From assembly GCF_005503365.1 (NCBI RefSeq), contig NZ_SCML01000019.1, positions 40,260-104,259 on the forward strand: a DNA stretch of 64,000 bases. Reading direction: 5' to 3'. The notes beneath the pieces were generated by a model. It saw only the letters and a list, made by a program, of their open reading frames with translations, did no database searches and was not told the DNA's origin. The stretch's first letter is position 1. The number at the start of each line of letters is the position of its first letter. The position numbers and the translations under genes are program-made. Below are positions 58,303 to 64,000 of this stretch, one piece after another. The DNA is from Hydrogenophaga sp. 2FB (lineage in GTDB: Bacteria; Pseudomonadota; Gammaproteobacteria; Burkholderiales; Burkholderiaceae_C).

Positions 58303-59709
58303 TTAACCCTCAACACCGGCAGACAGATCCATCACGACGACCAGGCCCCGGCCCTGCGGTCCGGTGTCCACCCGCAAGCTGCCGCCATGCCGCAGTGCCA
58401 CGGAACGCGCAATCGACAGGCCGAGCCCGGAGCCGGGCACCTGCCTTGCGCTGCCGCGAAAAAAACGCTCGCCTGCCCGTTGCAATTCCTCCAGCGGCAT
58501 ACCCGGCCCACCGTCTGTCACGCTGAAGCGCACGTGCCCGCCCCCGCTAGCGAGGGCCAGTGTGACGTGGCCGCCCTTTCCACCATGGTGAATGGCGTTG
58601 TGCAGCAGGTTGGACAAGGCCTCGTTCAACAGCGCGGACTCGCCATGGAACGGCAGCCGGGCCATGGGCGCATGCAGTCCCAGATCCACACCCTGCTGCC
58701 GTGCGACGGGCCACCAGCGGCGCATCAGACCTTCCGCCATCACCACAGCGTCCAGCGCCTCGGGTGTCGGCGGCGCGCTGTCGGCCTTGGCCATGGCCAG
58801 CATCTGGTTGGTCTGGCGAATGGTCTCGTCCAGTTGATAACGAATGTCTTCCATCACCGTGCGCAGCGCGGTCGGATCGTCCTCGCGCAGCGCATAGGCG
58901 ACCTGCGTCGCCAACGTGGTCAGCGGCGTGCGCAACTGGTGCGACGCGTCGTCGACAAAACGCCGCTGCTGTTCGCTTTGCGCCCGATTGCGCGCTACGT
59001 GGTGGTTGATCGCCCCCACCAGCGGCAGCAGTTCGGCGGGCACATCGTCGCTCGCAATCGGTGTGAGGTCTTGCGGCGAACGCGACTCCACATCCTGCCG
59101 CAGCCTCGCCAGCGGCCGCATCGCCCAGGCAATGGTCAGGCCGAACAACGCGCTCGCGACCACCACCAGGAAGAAGTCGCGCGCGCCCGATTGCAGCACC
59201 AGGCTTTGTCGAAAGTCGTTGCGCGCTTCCAGCGTTTCGGCCACCTGGATCACCACGCGCTGCGAGCCTGGAGCGCCGGCCAGTGGCGGGGACAGCTCGC
59301 GCGCATAACTGCCCACGCGCACGGCCTCGCCGAAGTACGCTCCATCGTAGAACTGCGGCACACCGGTCTTCAGGGACTCGGGCGGCAAAGGCAGCCCCGG
59401 GCTGCCGATTTCCACCAGACCATCTTCCGTGGCGACCCGGTAATAGACCTTGCCGTTGGCCGTGAGCTCGAAGAACTCCAGCATGCGGTAGGGCAGCTCC
59501 ACCCCCAGCCCGCCACTGGCGGTCGAAATGCTCGAGTCGATCGACTTGACGGCGCCCAGCAAGGAACGGTCGTAGGCCGCATCGGCAGCGTCGCTGGCGG
59601 TGCGCCAGGCCAGCCAGAGCTCGGCCGAGAACACCAGCAGCATGCCCGGGATCAGCACGGCGAGCAGCGCGCGCCGGATGCTCGAGCGCAACCAGCGCAG
59701 GGGGGTCAT
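58303..59709 (-). CDS. tctE: TctE sensor histidine kinase
   Basis: 468 residues from the ATG overlapping the tctD stop (ATGA); an ATG nine nt upstream is an alternative. Membrane helices at about 13-35 and 178-197 frame a periplasmic sensor of ~140 residues. A HAMP-like region leads to HisKA with His257 in VDDASHQLRTPL, then N box LSNLLHNAIHH, G1 TDGGPGM and G2 GSGLGLSIAR. With TctD it should control the tctCBA genes downstream in response to a tricarboxylate. Confidence 0.93.
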   Translation of the reverse strand: MTPLRWLRSSIRRALLAVLIPGMLLVFSAELWLAWRTASDAADAAYDRSLLGAVKSIDSSISTASGGLGVELPYRMLEFFELTANGKVYYRVATEDGLVEIGSPGLPLPPESLKTGVPQFYDGAYFGEAVRVGSYARELSPPLAGAPGSQRVVIQVAETLEARNDFRQSLVLQSGARDFFLVVVASALFGLTIAWAMRPLARLRQDVESRSPQDLTPIASDDVPAELLPLVGAINHHVARNRAQSEQQRRFVDDASHQLRTPLTTLATQVAYALREDDPTALRTVMEDIRYQLDETIRQTNQMLAMAKADSAPPTPEALDAVVMAEGLMRRWWPVARQQGVDLGLHAPMARLPFHGESALLNEALSNLLHNAIHHGGKGGHVTLALASGGGHVRFSVTDGGPGMPLEELQRAGERFFRGSARQVPGSGLGLSIARSVALRHGGSLRVDTGPQGRGLVVVMDLSAGVEG

Positions 59710-60374
59710 GGTGGGCATTCCAGCAGGTAGCCCATGCCACGCAAGGTGGTGATGCGCACCGGCGAGGCTTCCAGCCGCTTGCGCAGCCGATGCACCAACA
59801 CTTCAATGGCTTCGGGGTGCACATCGCTCTCGTCGGAGAACACCCGTTCCACCAGCTCCCGCTTGGACAGCGGCTCGCCGCTGTGCTGAATCAGCGCCCG
59901 CATCACCGCGTGCTCGCGGGGTGTGAACGTCAGCAGTTCCTGCTGCAACTTGAATTGCCGGCTGGCGCTGTCGTAGCTCAAGGGACCACATGCGAAACGG
60001 GCATGATCCACTCCGTGCGAACGCCGGATCAGCGCGGTCAGGCGGGCTTCGAGTTCCGCCAGCTCAAAGGGCTTGGCAAGAAAATCGTCGGCGCCGCCAT
60101 GCAGACAACTCACCCGCTCCATCAGCGAATCGCGGGCCGTGAGGATCAGCACGGGAAGGCGCTGATCGGCCTCCCGCAGGTCGGCCAGCACGTCGTGGCC
60201 CTCGACGCCCGGCAGTCCGAGATCGAGGATGAGCGCGTCGTATCGGGTGGTCTTCAAGCTGCGCCGGACCATGCGCCCGTCGTTCACCCAATCGACCTGA
60301 AAGTCGTTCTGCCCCAACGCCTTGGTGAGCCAGTTGCCCAGATCGGCATCGTCTTCGGCGAGCAATATCCGCAT
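59706..60374 (-). CDS. tctD: TctD response regulator
   Basis: 222 residues, OmpR family. Receiver: acidic residues Glu7-Asp8-Asp9, phosphoacceptor Asp51 in LILDLGLPG, Thr in ILTARD, Lys in DFLAKPFE. The winged-helix domain has LLTFTPREHAVMRALIQHSGEPLSKRELVE (residues ~140-168) and VHRLRKRLEAS. As first gene of a tctDE-CBA cluster on the minus strand, it is the likely activator of the transporter genes. Confidence 0.93.
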   Translation of the reverse strand: MRILLAEDDADLGNWLTKALGQNDFQVDWVNDGRMVRRSLKTTRYDALILDLGLPGVEGHDVLADLREADQRLPVLILTARDSLMERVSCLHGGADDFLAKPFELAELEARLTALIRRSHGVDHARFACGPLSYDSASRQFKLQQELLTFTPREHAVMRALIQHSGEPLSKRELVERVFSDESDVHPEAIEVLVHRLRKRLEASPVRITTLRGMGYLLECPP

Positions 60375-60425
60375 GTTCAATGCCTCCTGCATGCGGTGCG
60401 GAGGATATCCCACCGTGGGCTGCGA

Positions 60426-62141
60426 TCAGCCCTTCGCTTCCTGCTCCTGCAGCAAGCGCCACATCACCTTGCCGCTGCCGCTCTTGGGCAAGCTGGTGAC
60501 GAACGCCACCTCGCGCGGGCACTTGTAGGCGGCCATGGTGTCGCGGCACCAGTCGATGATGTCCTGCTCGCTCGTGCTGCCGCGCGCCGACTCGCGCAGC
60601 ACCACCACGGCCTTGACGCTTTCACCGCGGTACGCGTCCTGCGTGGCGATCACGCAGGCCTCGGCGATCGCGGGGTGCTTGAACATCAGCGCCTCCACCT
60701 CCGCCGGCCAGACCTTGAAGCCGCTGGCGTTGATCATGCGTTTGAGGCGATCGGTGATGAAGTAGTAGCCGTCCTCGTCCACCCGACCCAGGTCGCCGGA
60801 GCGGAAGAAGCGCTGGCCCTCGAACGTGATGAAGGCGGCTTCGGTGGCCTCCGGGCGCTTCCAGTAGCCGTCGAACACCTCGGGGCCGTGGACGATGATT
60901 TCACCGGCCTCGCCCTGCGGCATTTCCTGCAACGTGATCGGGTCCACCACGCGCGCCTCCGTCCCCATGAAGGGAATGCCCAGGCACTGCTGCTTGGGGT
61001 GCTCGCACGGATTGTTGTGCGAAGGCGCGGCGGTTTCGGTGAGGCCATAGCCCTCCGAATAACGCAGGCCATACAACTCGAACAGCCGCTGCGCCACCGC
61101 CTGCGGCATGGCCGCGCCACCACCGCCGATGTGCTCCAGGCTGGAGAGGTCGTACTGGTCGAAGAGCGGGCTGCTCAACAGGTCGATCACCATGGTCGGG
61201 ATGTTGGTCCAGTGCGTGACGCGCCAGCGCGAAATAAGCCGGCCCGCGAGTTCGCGGTCCCAGCGCGGCATGACGACCATGGTCGCGCCCAGGTACACCG
61301 CCGCGTGCATGCCGGCCACCATGCCGGTGATGTGGAACATGGGCACCACCAGCAAACCCACGTTCTCCGACGTGCTGTGGATCCACAGGGCCGCCGCCAC
61401 CGCGTTGTGCATGAGCGTGCGGTGCGGGTGCATGCAGCCCTTGGGCAGGCCGGTGGTGCCGCTGGTGTAGGGCAGCACGGCCAGGTCGTCCGGGCCGCGG
61501 TTGTGCGCGGGCGCGGTGCTGCCGCAGGCCAGCGCGTCGGCCCAGTCGCTCACCGTGCCACCGGGCAGTTCGGGCGTGGCGTGGCGCGCGCCCAGCCACC
61601 CGGCCCAGGCGGGCGGCACCTCGGCCTGCGGACCCATCTGGTCGCTGTAGTGCGACACCACGAGATGGCGCAGCCGATCGCCCTCGCGCACCGTGGCATT
61701 GGCCTTGAGCAGCTCGCCCGCCAGATCGGCCGCGGCGATCGCCACGCGCGCGTCCGGGTCGACGATGTAATGTTTGAGTTCCTCGGCCCGGTTCATGGGG
61801 TTGACCGGCACCACCACCGCATTGGCACGCAGGATGGCAAAGTGCGCCACCACCCATTGCGGGCAGTTCTGCATCAGCAGGATCACGCGGTCGCCATCCT
61901 GCACGCCCTGCTCGCGCAGGTGCGCCGCGAGGCGCTCGGCCTGCGCCAGCAACTCGCGGTAGGTGAGCACCTGGTCGAAGAACACCAGCGCGGGCTTGTC
62001 GGGGTAGCGCAGCGCGCTCACCTCCAGGTTGCGCCACAGCGACGTGGCCGGCGGCGTGATGCGCCGGGGCAGGCGCGCGGGCCAGAAGCGGAAATGCGCG
62101 TGCGGGTCGGGCATGCGCCCGCCCTCGGTGAGGCTGCTCAT
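60426..62141 (-). CDS. AMP-dependent acyl-CoA synthetase (fatty-acid-CoA ligase type)
   Basis: 571 residues from the ATG at 62141. ANL superfamily: P-loop VLPYTSGTTGLPKG, A5-type YGLTETAAPSHN, A7-type YFRSGDLGRVDEDGY (here FRSGDLGRVD), A8 DRLKRMINASGFKVWPAEVE, and the C-terminal catalytic Lys in PKSGSGKVMWR. It activates a carboxylic acid as acyl-AMP and then CoA thioester. Overall pattern fits medium- or long-chain fatty-acid-CoA ligases, substrate unproven. It is convergent with nothing and follows tctD's start region on the same strand after 51 nt, but transcribed toward it. Confidence 0.9.
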   Translation of the reverse strand: MSSLTEGGRMPDPHAHFRFWPARLPRRITPPATSLWRNLEVSALRYPDKPALVFFDQVLTYRELLAQAERLAAHLREQGVQDGDRVILLMQNCPQWVVAHFAILRANAVVVPVNPMNRAEELKHYIVDPDARVAIAAADLAGELLKANATVREGDRLRHLVVSHYSDQMGPQAEVPPAWAGWLGARHATPELPGGTVSDWADALACGSTAPAHNRGPDDLAVLPYTSGTTGLPKGCMHPHRTLMHNAVAAALWIHSTSENVGLLVVPMFHITGMVAGMHAAVYLGATMVVMPRWDRELAGRLISRWRVTHWTNIPTMVIDLLSSPLFDQYDLSSLEHIGGGGAAMPQAVAQRLFELYGLRYSEGYGLTETAAPSHNNPCEHPKQQCLGIPFMGTEARVVDPITLQEMPQGEAGEIIVHGPEVFDGYWKRPEATEAAFITFEGQRFFRSGDLGRVDEDGYYFITDRLKRMINASGFKVWPAEVEALMFKHPAIAEACVIATQDAYRGESVKAVVVLRESARGSTSEQDIIDWCRDTMAAYKCPREVAFVTSLPKSGSGKVMWRLLQEQEAKG

Positions 62142-62299
62142 CGCTTGTCTCCATGCTTGGCTATTTGCAAACAAGCATACGGGTCGGCGCGATTTCTGTC
62201 GCAGCCAGTTTGTCGCACGTGAGACGCGGCTTGTAAAGCGCCCGACCACCCCGTAGGGTTGACTTGATCCGGTCATTCGACGCTGTCAGACTGCGCCCC

Positions 62300-63370
62300 A
62301 TGACCGAACACACCTCGCAAGGCGTGCAACGCCTGACCTGGATCCGCTGGAGCTGCACCACCGCCCTGGGCCTCTCGCTGTGGTGCGCGGGCGCAGCGCT
62401 CGCGTTCGATGTGCAAGGCCACCGCGGCGCGCGCGGCCTGGCGCCGGAAAACACGCTGGCGGGCTTCGAACGCGCGCTGGCCATCGGTGTCACCACGCTC
62501 GAACTCGACGTGGTGCTCAGCGCCGAGGGCGTGCCGGTGATCTCGCACGACTTCGCACCCAACCCCGACATCACGCGCGACGCCAGCGGGCGCTGGCTGC
62601 AGACGCGTGGCAAACCCTTCAACCGCCTCACGCTGCCCGAAATCGCCGCCTGGGACGTGGGCCGCATCAACCCGGCCAGCGGCTACGCGCGCACCTTCAG
62701 CGAACAGGTCGCCAGCGACGGCCAGCACATCCCCACGCTCGCTGCCCTGTTCGACCAGGTGCGCCAGCTCCGCGCGCAGCATGTGCGGTTCAACATCGAA
62801 CTCAAGATCCACCCCAGGCGGCCCGACGATTCGCCCTCGCCCGACGCCTTCGTGCGCGCCGTGCTCGACGTCATCCAGTCCCACGGCATGGCCACGCGCG
62901 TGAGCCTGCAGAGTTTCGACTGGCGCATCCAGAAGGCAGCGAGCCAGCTCGCGCCCGACCTGCCGCTGTCCTACCTGTCGGCCCAGCAGCCGAACTTCAA
63001 CACGCTGCGCGGCGGCGAATGGACCAACGGCCTGCGCCTGACCGACTTCGAGGACGCACCGGCCATGGTGGCCGCCGCCGGCGGCAAGCTCTGGTCGCCC
63101 CACTTCAGCGACCTCGACCAGCGCGTGCTGCAACATGCGCGCGCGCTCGGCCTGCGCGTGATCCCCTGGACCGTGAACGACATGCAGGACATGGCGCGCC
63201 TGATCGACTGGGGCGTGGACGGCATCATCACCGACCGCCCGGATCAACTGCGCACGGTGATGCAGCGCCGCGGCATGGGCCTGCCGCCGCAAGTGGCCGC
63301 GCCCGTCGCCAAGGCCGCGGCCCCCGCCCCCGCGCCACAGGTGCCGCAATTCGGCGTTGCGCCGGAGTGA
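62300..63370 (+). CDS. Periplasmic glycerophosphodiester phosphodiesterase
   Basis: 356 residues from the ATG at 62300. Signal-type N-terminus (TWIRWSCTTALGLSLWCAGAALA) then the GDPD active site: His41-Arg42 in QGHRGARGLAPEN, Glu50, Glu68 and Asp70 in TLELDVV, and His83 in VISHD. C-terminal WTVNDMQDMARLIDWGVDGIITDRPDQL completes the TIM barrel (residues ~295-325), followed by an Ala/Pro-rich tail. It splits glycerophosphodiesters into glycerol-3-phosphate and an alcohol. It is divergent from the acyl-CoA ligase gene. Confidence 0.92.
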   Translation: MTEHTSQGVQRLTWIRWSCTTALGLSLWCAGAALAFDVQGHRGARGLAPENTLAGFERALAIGVTTLELDVVLSAEGVPVISHDFAPNPDITRDASGRWLQTRGKPFNRLTLPEIAAWDVGRINPASGYARTFSEQVASDGQHIPTLAALFDQVRQLRAQHVRFNIELKIHPRRPDDSPSPDAFVRAVLDVIQSHGMATRVSLQSFDWRIQKAASQLAPDLPLSYLSAQQPNFNTLRGGEWTNGLRLTDFEDAPAMVAAAGGKLWSPHFSDLDQRVLQHARALGLRVIPWTVNDMQDMARLIDWGVDGIITDRPDQLRTVMQRRGMGLPPQVAAPVAKAAAPAPAPQVPQFGVAPE

Positions 63371-63433
63371 CCCGGACCGCTTCGATCGCAGGTGCGGGAA
63401 CTATTCGGCCGCACCCCGTATCATTCCAGCGCC

Positions 63434-63814
63434 ATGCGCCATTGGATCCTCGCCCTCATGATCGCCCTGCTGCCCATCCGCAGCTGGATGGGCGACGCCA
63501 TGGCGGTGGCGATGCTGCCGACCCCGGCGCACGGCATGGCGCACGTTGCAAACGCCGAGCCATCCCCTCACGCGGACCATGCCCAGCACGAGGCCATGGC
63601 CGAGCCGCAACAGGGCGACATGCACGACAACGCCATGCCAAGCGGTGGCGGCGAGCACACGCACAAGAGCTGTGAGGTCTGCAACGGCCCCGCCATGCCC
63701 TTCGCCGTGCCCGCCCTGCCCAGCCTGATGCCAACGCCCGGCAGGCTCACGCCCTCGGCCGAGCGCTTCGCCAGCGCCGAGCCGCACCAGGGCATCAAGC
63801 CACCCATTTCCTGA
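63434..63814 (+). CDS. His/Met-rich small exported protein with CxxC (metal-binding candidate)
   Basis: 126 residues. Hydrophobic N-terminus (RHWILALMIALLPIRSW) acts as signal or anchor. The middle is rich in His and Met (HADHAQHEAM, GDMHDNAM, GGEHTHKS), followed by a Cys pair SCEVCNGPAMP and a Pro-rich tail. Similar small proteins often precede outer-membrane factors of copper/silver RND efflux systems in Burkholderiales (DUF2946-like), and another secreted protein starts 80 nt downstream. A role in copper or silver handling is inference. Confidence 0.6.
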   Translation: MRHWILALMIALLPIRSWMGDAMAVAMLPTPAHGMAHVANAEPSPHADHAQHEAMAEPQQGDMHDNAMPSGGGEHTHKSCEVCNGPAMPFAVPALPSLMPTPGRLTPSAERFASAEPHQGIKPPIS

Positions 63815-63894
63815 ACGCACACACCCGAGGTGCGTCCGCCACCGCCCCATGAGGGCGCGCTGCGGGCGCTGGTTTGTGTTTTCAGGAGATTTCC

Positions 63895-64000
63895 ATGACC
63901 TTCTTGAGGCGAATTTCGCCCTCCGCGCCCCTGCGCGCTTGCATCGGACTTTGGGCATTCGGTGCCCTCGGATGGGCATCGGCCCAGCCCCCATCCATTG
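63895..64000 (+). CDS. Exported protein, 3' end outside window
   Basis: Only the first 35 codons are visible. AGGAG lies about 8 nt upstream of the ATG. A basic start (MTFLRRISPS) is followed by a hydrophobic segment and the cleavage site GWASAQP, a Sec signal peptide. By its place after the His/Met-rich protein it could be the outer-membrane factor of a metal efflux system (TolC/CusC type), but the visible part cannot prove that. Confidence 0.5.
   Translation, partial: MTFLRRISPSAPLRACIGLWAFGALGWASAQPPSI

Noticed and set aside
56515..59730. 1071-codon open frame on the plus strand
   Set aside because: It is antisense to tctA, tctB, tctC and tctE, whose motifs are unambiguous. Such frames arise from GC-biased third codon positions; the translation has no recognisable domain.

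Overview
The window is GC-rich chromosomal DNA of a betaproteobacterium, most likely Burkholderiales and probably Comamonadaceae (Hydrogenophaga-like). This rests on protein character, overlapping ATGA gene junctions and the number of Bug/TctC-type binding proteins; genus is inference. I see no rRNA, tRNA, CRISPR array, transposase or integrase. Nearly all of the DNA is coding.

Layout. 1-8.6 kb: 3' part of mutS, overlapped by an Anbu-type proteasome-like peptidase, then a hydrolase, an orphan PAS histidine kinase, two small membrane proteins and a LytS/LytTR-type two-component pair. 8.6-13.3 kb: a minus-strand operon (CaiB-type CoA-transferase, AcuI-like reductase, Bug protein, MaoC-like hydratase) with a divergent LysR regulator. 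13.3-14.5 kb: a Tyr/Pro-repeat secreted protein and a DUF924 protein. 14.5-20.2 kb: the most unusual locus. A histidine/phenylalanine ammonia-lyase-fold protein lacking the Ala-Ser-Gly cofactor triad is divergent from a LysR regulator whose C-terminus is fused to a complete, signal-less Bug/TctC domain. An aspartoacylase-type deacylase and a Tat-exported Bug protein follow. 20.3-25.8 kb: a large lipoprotein, a membrane protein, glnS and a holin-like membrane protein. 25.9-29 kb: small and poorly known genes, including a membrane-anchored Mrr-type nuclease and a GIY-YIG-like protein. 29.2-33.5 kb: muconate branch of the beta-ketoadipate pathway (enol-lactonase, LysR, catB, catC, Bug protein) without catA. 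33.5-41.4 kb: tRNA/DNA maintenance and small proteins (DTW enzyme, degenerate GGDEF protein, SRAP protein with Ser at position 2, DUF938 methyltransferase, TerB, RcnB-like, DsbG-like lipoprotein, DUF427, RbgA-like GTPase, SRPBCC). 41.6-48.8 kb: dienelactone hydrolase, gshA, dusC, RluA-type synthase, SDR, histidine phosphatase, thiolase. 48.9-54.1 kb: TRAP permease pair with a PH-like membrane protein, and an orphan kdpDE pair with a short KdpD. 54.1-60.4 kb: 2OG-Fe oxygenase, a small membrane protein and a complete tctDE-tctCBA system. 60.4-64 kb: acyl-CoA ligase, glycerophosphodiesterase, and the start of a probable metal-resistance locus.

Theme: uptake and catabolism of organic acids. There are five Bug domains but only one TctAB membrane pair, so most Bug proteins either share permeases encoded elsewhere or act as sensors. 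The LysR-Bug fusion is the clearest sensor candidate. A dispersed, highly structured intergenic repeat occurs three times (41.5 kb and twice at 45.3-45.5 kb).
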